NCBI RefSeq assembly: GCF_018143015.1
Contig: NC_054740.1
Coordinates: 54,670,796-54,734,795 of the forward strand
From: Lytechinus variegatus
Taxonomy: Eukaryota > Echinodermata > Echinoidea > Temnopleuroida > Toxopneustidae
Direction: 5' to 3'
Length of the DNA: 64,000 nt
This document shows, piece by piece, positions 56,801 to 64,000 of the stretch. Position 1 is the stretch's first letter. The number at the start of each line of letters is the position of its first letter. A program made the position numbers and the translations under genes. Under the pieces are notes generated by a model. That model made no database searches. It was not told the origin of the DNA and worked only from the letters and a program-made list of their open reading frames with translations.

Positions 56801-58169
56801 CCGTAGTCAAAGAAGAAAGTGACGTATCGCGCAGGCAAGGAGATGCAGTTGAACAAGTGTGCCATGGAGCTGGCAATCAGGTACAGGAAGGACGAGAGGA
56901 GGAAGCAGATGAGAGGCCAGGAGAAAGGATCCTCGATGACCGTCCCATCGGTCACCTGACGCAGGGTGGTCCAGCCAAACCACATAGCGGGGATGAAATG
57001 GGTCCAGAAGTTGATGGTCTCATTGGATCCCTGGATGGCGCTGACTAGGCAAGATGCGACGCTGCTACGGCACGAGCGGTACCCCGATATGATGAAGGGC
57101 TCGTGAAAGTCGGAAGGAACCTTCAATGAGTTCAAGAATGGAGAAAAGGGTAGTGAATAGTATTACCCTGTGATACTGATCCTAAAATATAGTGCGAGTT
57201 ATACCTCAATAAGAAGTTCTAATTGTGGGAATGGGTGTAATAAAAAGGTAATTCCACATATTCACTGAAGAATCTAATCATGTTTTTTTTTCATAAATAT
57301 GAGGAATACTTGTAAAATATATGTATGTACTTATACCACAGATATGAATAGCCTACATGAAAGGCATGTCTTCTTTGGTTTTCCCTCTTATCTTCAATGT
57401 GAAAATATATCATTGAAAATTTGCAGCACATACACTGTAACTCTTGGTACCTGTAATAAGAAATTCTATTTCCTGCCCCCTCCCCCCATAATAATGAGGA
57501 GATCAATGTGAGAGTTTCTTGAAATAAAATATCAACTCTGTTGTTTCAATAGTAAAAGAATAAAGAAATCTTAACTCTGTAGTCTTTAAAACAGACAGGT
57601 TAAGTGAAAGTATCAAAATTAAATGAAATACTTTCAAGCAGACATTTGATATTTATAATATAAACAAGAAATTGGTATAATTTGTACCAGCATCTGTTCA
57701 CAAACTATGCAAGGTTAAATATGTAAGACATACCCTACAATAGGCCTACATGGCTATATGAGTGCATACAGGTCTTATAATTATGTCTTAAAACAAGAAC
57801 TCTACATAATGACAATATGTCAGTAAATATGCACAATCAGGAAAAATGAATTCATAAATAGAGAAATTATGCGAAAATTGTATGCATAATGGATGTTAAA
57901 AGACAATTTTTTCCACCTCTTCTATATAGTGTGGTGCTTTTTCTTTTCTTCAAAATGTATTTTCTTCTGGTCACTTTCCCTTTTTTATTACTGTTATTTC
58001 TCCATTGTTTTTCTCCATTAATTATACCAATGATAGAATGTATGTAAATATTGTGACTATGTTCCTGATTCCAAAATCAATAAAACATATGATTTGAAAA
58101 AAAGGTGTGTTTTTTAAAGTTTATTTTCATATCTACCTGATTGAAACGCAGAAGCTTTATGGTCCACAT
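50369..58169 (-). CDS. PAQR5: PAQR5-like membrane progestin receptor (gene 2), spliced CDS
   Basis: Coding exons 58169-58137, 57120-56766, 53523-53337 and 50807-50369 join to 1014 nt, giving 337 aa. Introns are phase 0, 1 and 2, as in gene 1. It is a class II PAQR receptor. Marks are QVPSDFHEPFIISGYR; SNETINFWTH (44-52); SSMAH with His99; FFDYGAISIYSFGC with Asp116; LPLFYRL; LAPGFFDFIGQSHQLFH with His249 and His253; and a last hydrophobic segment before a charged tail. The tail ends in an unusual Cys-rich GCGCSCD that gene 1 lacks. Gene 2 is slightly closer than gene 1 to my recollection of human PAQR5 (ISGYR, YGA.S.YS.GC, NLPLFYRL). The genes are convergent, with about 20 kb between their stop codons. 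All three introns are long and transposon-bearing. Confidence 0.9.
51453..52372. mobile_element. 920-bp transposon with 48-bp inverted ends and CGTATGC-rich interior
   Basis: AAGGCGCTATCACACCTTGG and the next 28 bases are repeated inverted at the right end with about 3-4 mismatches (shared GCGTTTTAGACAGCGTATGC then CCGACGTAT). The interior is packed with ACGTAT, TACGT and TAAGTTA variants on both strands. Non-coding. In intron 3 of PAQR5-like gene 2. Target duplication not clear. Confidence 0.75.
53067..53227. mobile_element. MITE, AGGGGAGCGTTTCAT ends, copy 2
   Basis: Same family as 34072-34232, opposite core orientation (GTTACTATAGTAACAGTGC, TTGTCAGATCTGACAAC). Lies about 110 bp downstream of exon 3 of PAQR5-like gene 2, in intron 3. 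Confidence 0.7.
53337..53523 (-). CDS. PAQR5: PAQR5-like gene 2, exon 3 (TM4-TM5)
   Basis: The acceptor is TATCTTTTAAACAG and the donor is TGCAG|GTAACA. Length is 187 nt, phase 1 in and 2 out. Translation begins AYYAYVFPPELLLTVF, then a hydrophobic span, then CYSRFSSNHFL and FMIPYIWC, aligning with gene 1 exon 3. CYSRF also occurs at this position in vertebrate mPR gamma as I recall it. Confidence 0.9.
54150..54570 (+). repeat. GATA/GATG-type microsatellite tract
   Basis: A short (TA)n run, then imperfect GATGGATG, GATAGATA and GACAGATA repeats. Hydrophobic-looking open frames here are artefacts. Confidence 0.85.
54571..55437 (-). repeat. Tandem duplication (~440-bp units) with tRNA-like block
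   Basis: The segments starting at 54571 and 55018 are copies. Their second halves (from ACAAGTCCAATTTTGCAAG onward) are nearly identical over ~220 bp, so the duplication is fairly recent. In unit 1, minus strand 54740-54677 carries a tRNA A-box (TAGCTCAATCGGTTAGGCG) and B-box (GGTTCGAGTCC) 34 nt apart, but the T-stem pairs poorly. Unit 2 keeps only the B-box half. Best read as a SINE or tRNA relic, not a tRNA gene. Confidence 0.65.
56076..56097. other. 22-bp perfect alternating CG palindrome
   Basis: A self-complementary GACGCGCGCG-TA-CGCGCGC-type stretch of alternating purine and pyrimidine. A similar GCGCGCATGCGTGCGCGCG stretch lies at 55973-55998. Both are Z-DNA-prone sequences inside the 2.5-kb element. 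Confidence 0.85.
56570..56715 (-). repeat. tRNA-derived SINE fragment
   Basis: GGGATACCAATTTACTACACC, GGGTGGAGAGTGGCAA and a degraded head (GAATTTGAACTCTGAACCCT) match the SINE at 48.4-48.7 kb. In intron 2 of PAQR5-like gene 2, about 50 bp downstream of exon 2. Confidence 0.65.
56766..57120 (-). CDS. PAQR5: PAQR5-like gene 2, exon 2 (TM1-TM3)
   Basis: The acceptor is CTTGAACTCATTGAAG and the donor is ATAG|GTAGGC. Length is 355 nt, phase 0 in and 1 out, matching gene 1 exactly. It carries NETINFWTH, SSMAHLF and FFDYGAISIY. The surrounding sequence is AT-rich; this exon is GC-richer. Confidence 0.92.
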
Positions 58170-58199
58170 CTTGCACCAGCCAGCCTCCTCTTCATCCAA
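58137..58199 (-). CDS. PAQR5: PAQR5-like gene 2, first coding exon
   Basis: On the minus strand the acceptor is CTCTTTACCCCCAG and the donor is AATCAG|GTAGAT. ATG at 58169 gives MWTIKLLRFNQ in phase 0, continuing as VPSDFHEP in the next exon. The reading frame is open back to the acceptor (LDEEEAGWCK before the Met), so a start in an upstream exon cannot be excluded. The Met here is preferred by analogy with gene 1. Confidence 0.72.
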
Positions 58200-59119
58200 C
58201 TGGGGGTAAAGAGGATCTCAAAGCTCCCCCGTCCTTCAGATAATTGTATTTTGGGTACAATACAATTCCTCCTGTTAAAACCAACCAATAGACAAAAGAT
58301 ACAAAAAAAAGTCAGTGCTGTTTACCTGTATCATATCTGATAGTCAATGCAAGCACACCATAATCACAGAGGTTACCGTACAAAAAGTACATTTTTTTTT
58401 GTTTTTTACACCTCTATTACCTTACATGTATGTACCCAATGTGCCATGTATCGCGAAATGGAATTCCCTTTACATGTTTTTTTATTTGGACACACACGAT
58501 ATCCATGTGTCAAAACAAGAGGCCCCTGGTTTTCCTGCAATGATATATTTTGATCACTAAAAAGTCTAATACCAGAAAAAAATAAAAATAGATAAAAAAG
58601 CAAACAAAAAGCATTATATCAATTTCATTGTAATGAATTCAATTTATTACGATATTAGAACTACACTACAGACAAGACAAGCTATTCCATACCATAAAAT
58701 TAAAAAACAAGTGTGTCGCTGGGGGCAAGCACATACTGTACATGTAATATGCCTATTCAGTACACAACACACTCTTTAAAAAATCATTAAAATAACACTT
58801 TTGTGACCAAAAATACTAATTTCCATACAGTTGCAATTTATTTTTCATATTAACTTGGAATTAATTTTTGTATTAACCAGCGTGCTCAAAAACATGAATT
58901 TTTGGCATATTTTTGTGAATGCCCTCTATTGGTGAAAAATGTATGGCAAGAAAATTTTCAAAGTAATCGCTGTTTGTTTTTTAACATTAACATGTCTGTA
59001 TATTTGGCTATACACACAACCCATTGTTCAAATATTGTCAGTAGTTTACCTTGGTCAATACAATATTGATGATATCACAATTGAATGATTGCATCTCTTG
59101 ATAACATATTAGATTCACT
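58200..59119. other. Non-coding, upstream of gene 2 first coding exon
   Basis: Presumed 5' intron of PAQR5-like gene 2. Contains the degraded repeat shared with 8.7 kb. No exon with convincing splice sites seen. Confidence 0.35.
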
Positions 59120-59479
59120 TGACTTTTTTTTTTCATTTCATTTATTTGACCATTTAAAATCAACAGTACATGAACATCATAAAATAAGTATCATACAAAT
59201 CAATCAGTGACAAACAAGATAACAATTTACAAATGGCCAGGACCCAAAAGAAGCAAAACTGCTTATAAACTGGGCCTTACATAAAAATACATGTAAAATA
59301 TTAGAGTATAGTCTGTAGCAGAATTTGGTTGGAAGTCTTGGAACATACCAATAAAAACAGGCGGTAAAAGGTTTTTGTGAAATTTGAACATGAACATGGA
59401 TGTATTAAGCTTTATCAAGTAAGTTACAGGAATAATTTTCATTTTTAAAAACAGCGGCAAACTTGAGGATAAATGATGA

Positions 59480-62184
59480 CTATTTGTAATTATCTGAGCT
59501 ATGCGTTTCTGTAACTTATAAATTATGTCTAGTTTTGTTTTGTATTTCCCTAAATATCATTGCAATAATTTAAATGTGGAAGGATTGTTGAATTATAAAT
59601 TTTTATTAATATGTTCCTTGGAAGAATATTTAATTTATACAAGACACCAGTACTACAAGAAATTTTAGAACAGACATAATCAATATGACATTTCCAATCA
59701 AGACACTCCTCGATGTAAATACCCAAGAAAAATATACTTTGCTTACGTTCAATAAAAACATTGTCTATTTTAACATATTTGATTGAATTAGGTATTTTCT
59801 TTTTCTTCTTATGAAAAATTACATATTTTGTCTTATCAATATTTAAAAACAGCTTATTACATTTAAATCAAACATTCAATTTATTTAATTCTTCATTTAA
59901 AAGGGAAACCAGTTGTACTATGTTAAAGAATGTGAATGATAAACAACAGTGTCATCTGCAAATAATGAAAAATTAAGTACTTTAGACAAATTGACAATAT
60001 CATTGATATAAATAATAAAAAGAAGCGGTCCAAGTTCTGATCCCTATGGTACTCCAATGTCAACATTCATACATGTATAATCAAAATCAACACCATCGAC
60101 CACCACATACTGTTTTCTATTAAGTAAATAATCAGAAAACCATTATTGTGGAACACCACAAATACCATAATGATATAATTTTTAAAGTAAAATATGGTGG
60201 TCGATGGTGTCAAATACTCCATAGCAAAACATATCATTAGAAATTTCACGGGGGATATCAATTTGTAAAATTAATGATGCTCAAATCAGTACTATAGTTT
60301 CGACGAAAGCCAAATTGTTTTGAAGTCAGAATGTCACATCTAAGTAAAAAATCATCAAGTCTTTCATGCATAACCTTTTCTATTAATTTTGCAAAAACTG
60401 ATAAAAGGGCTATGGGTCTGTAGTTTTCTACATCATTAATATAATTTTTCTTGTGAAGGGGTACAATCTTTGCCACCTTTAGTCTGTTTGGGACCATTCC
60501 ACTATTTAAAGACTTATTAAATATGTCACATGTAGTGGATTAACAAAGCTATTTATACATTTTTTAACAACTTTAGGGGAAAAGAATCAGGTCCACTTGA
60601 TTTATCAATTTTTAAAAGATGAGATAATTGGACAATTTCATGAGTAGTTGTTGACCTAGCAAAAAATGAACTTAGGTTTGGATTTGACAGGTATTTTTCA
60701 CTTTGATTTTGAAATGAGGTAAGTTTTTTACCTACACTAATAAAAAGTTGTTAAAATGATGTGCAATATTTTTCTTACCACTTATTTTTACATATCTATC
60801 AAACATGGTTTGAGGTAGTTTATTATGTTTATTTCGGCCAAGTATTACATTAATTTGAGACCATGTTTTTTTCACATCATTTTTTTAAGCTACAAAATAA
60901 AGACTCATAATATTTCATTTTTTATGTTCTGATATTTGTTAACTTATTTTTATACTCTAAATATTTGTTTTTATGATTAGAACTAAGTCTCTTTATACTT
61001 GTGTAATCAAAGGTTAATGTGCTTTTCTATTCTAATTCATTGATTTAATAGGAAAACATTTGTTATACATTGCATTAAATTCATCAAAAAACAAGTCATA
61101 TGATTTATTGGCATTTTCACAATTATAAACATCACTCCAATCAGTGCATGATAAAAATTCTTTATCATTAATAACATGCTTTTTAACATTTTTTACAACA
61201 GGCTTTGCATGATTATTATCACATGATATCAAAAACACTGGAAAGTGATCTGAATTTCACTATAGATAAGTCCTTTGTGTTTTTCATCTTGTATAGTATT
61301 TGTAAAAATATTATCAATCATTGATGCTTTTTTGTCAGTAATTCGAGATGGTTAATATTAAAGGATATGAATTAAATGAAAACATAGTATCTAAAAATTA
61401 ATTTGTTTTATTGTGGGAACCATAGTTCAATAAGTTTATATTAAAGTCACCACAAATATAGATATTTCTTTCTCTCCTCAGTGCTTCTAGAACATTTTGT
61501 AATTTGTCATTAAAGCAAGATATATCAGAGTCTGGTGGACAATAAACACAAGCAATAACGGTAGATTTTGGGTTGTTATCAATTTCAAAAAATACCATTT
61601 CATAATTAGATTCAGAACAAGTATATTCAGACAACAAATCATAAGTAAGATCATCTTTTAAGTATAGAGCAACTCCACCACCAGTCTTGGAAGGTCTACA
61701 TTTAGGAACAAGTGAATAACCATCTAATTCATACATTTCTATATTTGTAGAAACTACTAAACCAAGTTTCAGTAACAGCAATTATATCAAATTCAAAGTT
61801 TAAAGATAATAAAACAATTTCCATTTCATCGAAATTTTTATTTAGGCTTCGAGCATTTAAGTGAAAGATAGAAAGTTTTGACTTAACATTGCTAAAATGT
61901 CTACTGAATTCTTCACAAAATATATATTCAGAAAATGCATTAATATCAGTTTTGTTCATTGAAAATGGATTTAATTTCAATTTCAACAAATGCTCGATAT
62001 CAATTGTCTTGTTTAAATTGAAATAATCAAATAAGGTCCAATGAAATTCACTATCATCTTCAACATGATTGAATGGAAAAATAGTAGCACAACAATACTG
62101 ACATAGCCATGACTGAGTAGAGAAAAGAGTAGTGCTCTCACAATGAACACACACACTCATTCCCACAAAATAAACCCTAGTCAA
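59480..62184 (-). pseudogene. LINE ORF2 (zinc-knuckle-like N-terminus, APE endonuclease, reverse transcriptase)
   Basis: The N-terminus has CVHCESTT and WLCQYCCATIFPFN, a Cys motif seen at ORF2 starts in some CR1/L2-like elements. The endonuclease region shows FHLNARSLNKN, FDIIAVTETWF, TGGGVALYLKDDL and YICGDFNINLL. The RT region shows VAKIVPLHKK, NYRPIALLSVFAKLIEKV and FGFRRNYSTD, then GSELGPLLFIIYINDI and the catalytic FADD at 59962-59951. Frames change several times between these blocks, so the gene is dead. The C-terminal part down to about 59.5 kb is degraded. Confidence 0.75.
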
Positions 62185-62320
62185 TCACTCTTTAAAATGG
62201 GGGTAAAAAGATAATTACAAATATGAAAATTGTAAGTAATGGGCATTGACAATGTACATTATCATCGAGAGAGAACAATACAGTTCCATGTCAAGATTGA
62301 GTTTATTTATAGTTCAGACA

Positions 62321-63105
62321 TCACAATTTCCTCAAATTACTTGCAGACTGAATCCTTTTGCGAATTGTCCTTCCGTTTGTGGCTTTGACAAGAATTATTA
62401 CCCGTCCATCTGAAGACCAAGCAGCATCCAATCTTTCATTTTGTTCAACTTCCTTTTTGGCTTCCTTCAGTAACAGTCGATTCGCCGCAGTGAGATCTTC
62501 TTCAATACCTTTTCTCTTTCCTCTCAGTCGTTTCCTATTCCTGATCATAAGATTCCAAACACGATAGGTGAATTTCAAGATGATGAGTCTTGGTGGGACT
62601 GGTTTTCCATCTATAATGGGTTGACGTGGAGGACCAACTCGATGTGTATGGTCAATATCATCTGGTTTCAGATTGAGTTGAAGATCATGGTTTGCTAGAT
62701 CCAGTATCAGAGCATCTGTATCCTCCTGGGGCTGTTCTGGGATGCTGTTGAGTCTAACACAGTTCCGTCGAGAGTATTGTTCTGCATCATTCAAATCTCG
62801 GTGAACAGTCCGGATGTCTTCTATGATGTGTGATTGCTTCTCCTGGAGTTTATCTATGATGGAAGTCTTTTCTTTCACAATATTTTCAAGTGATAGGATT
62901 TTTCCTTCAGCTTTCTCCAACGTGTCTCTAAGGTCCACCATTTGCTTTGTAATGGCATCAGTGATACCTTCAACAGTTTTCTAAACTCCTGACTGTTGAA
63001 ATACTCCTTTACTTCCTCGCCAATCTGCTCACAGTTGTCTTTAGGGCACTTTTCATCTGAAGAAGCCATATTTCTATCTGATCTTCTCAAGTTGTAATTT
63101 GGCAT
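62321..63105 (-). pseudogene. LINE ORF1 (coiled-coil nucleic-acid-binding protein)
   Basis: It begins MPNYNLRRSDRNMASSDEK, then shifts frame once near 62.95-62.99 kb and continues as a long coiled coil (LEKAEGKILSLENIVKEK...). The C-terminal half has AEQYSRRNCVRLNSIPE and PPRLIILKF, typical of L1-type (transposase_22-like) ORF1 proteins in CR1/L2 elements. About 260 codons in all. The role is RNA binding during retrotransposition. Confidence 0.75.
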
Positions 63106-63110
63106 GACTT

Positions 63111-63689
63111 GATACAGGCAGGGACAAAGTCAATGACCAGGGCACCTACATTCTCTTGAGTAGTTATTCAAAGTCAAGTTATTCAGTTTGAGCACCTCTG
63201 TGTAACAATGAAAAGGCTACTGTCTGCAGAGATGCTAACTGATAGCTCAAAAAAATCCTGAAAACCCAGGCCGGGGGTCCAGGGGCCCGCCCAGGGCCCC
63301 TGGCGGGGTCAAGGGCGAAGCCCCCTGAAGCTGGAACGTTTTCTTATTCTTTAGAGGGCTGAAATCATTAACCTACAGTAGTACATAACAAATAATTAAT
63401 GACATAATTAACTTCATATCATAGGCAAGAAAGGTGCTCAAAAAAATCATGTAACTCGTACTCATTACGGTACAAGTTAACCTGCTGCGGGTTAATATGC
63501 TGCGGCCAATGGTTGCGACTCGGGACGGGTGTATGTAGCAGCTGGGGTGCCCTTTTTCACTCACTGTACTCATCAACAAGACAATCCTATACTATTGAAA
63601 ATCCATAAATCACAATTTCTATCAAAATGATGGATAGTTCACACATATGAATTGATGAATACGCACCAGAGAACACATATTTCATGGTA
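63111..63689. other. Non-coding, GC-rich repeat fragment
   Basis: 63265-63340 is a G/C-rich block (GGGGTCCAGGGGCCCGCCC, then GGCGAAGCCCCCTGAAGC), probably the end of a dispersed element. The rest is featureless. Confidence 0.35.
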
Positions 63690-64000
63690 GCAAATAGGTT
63701 TTCAGCTGAAATCCCGCGGCAGACAACCAATCACTCACGCAGCAGCAGGCAATTGCAGCCACACCGGGCCGTGCTTCGAGCGGTTCTACCGGGCGATCGC
63801 CCGACTGGGATAGCGCTGACACCCGTATCCCTGCATGGTATAGGGCGGCGTTTGCAACTGCTACAATGTATTGCTCGGGCGTACCGTGCACAAGTACAGT
63901 ATAACAGCTAAACTTCATGCTGCGCACAACGCTAATAATTTTCCGTCTGCGCAAATTGGCCATCCAAAATTGAAATTGCGCTCTCCGTAGCGAACTCCGT
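63690..64000 (-). promoter_or_regulatory. CpG-rich candidate promoter/first exon, possibly of PAQR5-like gene 2
   Basis: The last 300 bases are much richer in CpG and GC than the AT-rich flank. On the minus strand they contain a donor-like CTGCTGC|GTGAGT near 63735. A 93-codon open frame crosses it (MANLRRRKIISVV...) but has no family resemblance I recognise. It may be the non-coding first exon of gene 2, with the LINE lying in its first intron, or belong to a divergent gene beyond the window. Confidence 0.25.

Larger units (their letters stand above)
59120..63110 (-). mobile_element. Near full-length, broken non-LTR retrotransposon (CR1/L2-like LINE)
   Basis: Two open frames in order on the minus strand: a coiled-coil ORF1, then an ORF2 with APE endonuclease and reverse transcriptase. 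The 3' end runs into an AAATGAAATGAAAAAAAAA tail at about 59120-59145, as expected for a LINE. Several frameshifts and stops interrupt ORF2. No target-site duplication could be set. The clade (CR1, L2, Crack or Daphne) is not resolved. It may lie in the first intron of PAQR5-like gene 2. Confidence 0.85.

Noticed and set aside
63684-63963. Protein-coding genes of 75-93 aa at the right edge
   Set aside because: Open frames in CpG-rich DNA on both strands without homology; more likely a promoter or first exon.
1-64000. LTR retrotransposon, endogenous virus, Polinton or toxin gene
   Set aside because: No long terminal direct repeats, protease, integrase, capsid or envelope-like frames were recognised in either strand.

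Overview
This is a eukaryotic, intron-rich, AT-rich window, most likely from an echinoderm (a sea urchin fits best). The reasons are class II PAQR receptors with phased introns, dense short palindromic DNA transposons, tRNA-derived SINEs ending in a GCGCTATATAAAAGCGG-like tail, CR1/L2-like LINE fragments, and repeated GGCGTAGCTA and GGCGGATCCAG terminal repeats. The species call is inference. No prokaryotic gene, CRISPR array, retrovirus or LTR element was seen.

Three host genes can be built exon by exon with clean splice sites and continuous phase. (1) A PAQR5-like membrane progestin receptor on the + strand (12446-29786; 4 coding exons, 330 aa). (2) A CD20/MS4A-like four-transmembrane protein on the - strand (37326-32799; 4 coding exons including a 57-nt one, 202 aa, PPxY tail). 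(3) A second PAQR5-like receptor on the - strand (58169-50369; 4 coding exons, 337 aa). The receptors are convergent paralogues. Their intron phases match, and exons 2 and 3 have identical lengths (355 and 187 nt). The MS4A-like gene lies between their 3' ends. In both receptors a tiny first coding exon ends just before a Val-Pro dipeptide. Candidate CpG-rich first exons or promoters lie near 10.2-10.5 kb and 63.7-64.0 kb.

The rest is mostly repeats. 0-10 kb: SINEs, TTAA-flanked palindromic MITEs, a 1.37-kb hAT-like element and a LINE 3' fragment. 12.5-26.3 kb (PAQR5-like intron 1): a 4.8-kb fold-back element made of inverted arrays of ~180-bp units, itself hit by two insertions; 16-bp GC-rich minisatellites in opposite orientation at 19.0 and 26.0 kb; and a 2-kb element with about 11 GCTCGCGCTTCGCGCTCGC-like motifs. 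26-30 kb: MITEs in the small introns. 39-50 kb: more MITEs and SINEs, and a 2.8-kb element carrying ten copies of GTACGTCCGACCCC in both orientations. 50-57 kb (introns of the second receptor): a 920-bp CGTATGC-rich transposon and a 2.5-kb element with a tandem duplication and a tRNA-like core. 59-63 kb: a nearly full-length but broken LINE.

Both receptors keep the PAQR metal-site residues (TM2 His, TM3 Asp, TM7 His-x3-His) and are probably functional steroid or progestin-type membrane receptors. No functional link to the MS4A-like gene is shown by the sequence. The most unusual items are the internal motif arrays of the non-autonomous elements, especially 44.9-47.7 kb, 7.2-8.6/22.0-24.0 kb, 51.5-52.4 kb and the 13.8-18.7 kb fold-back.
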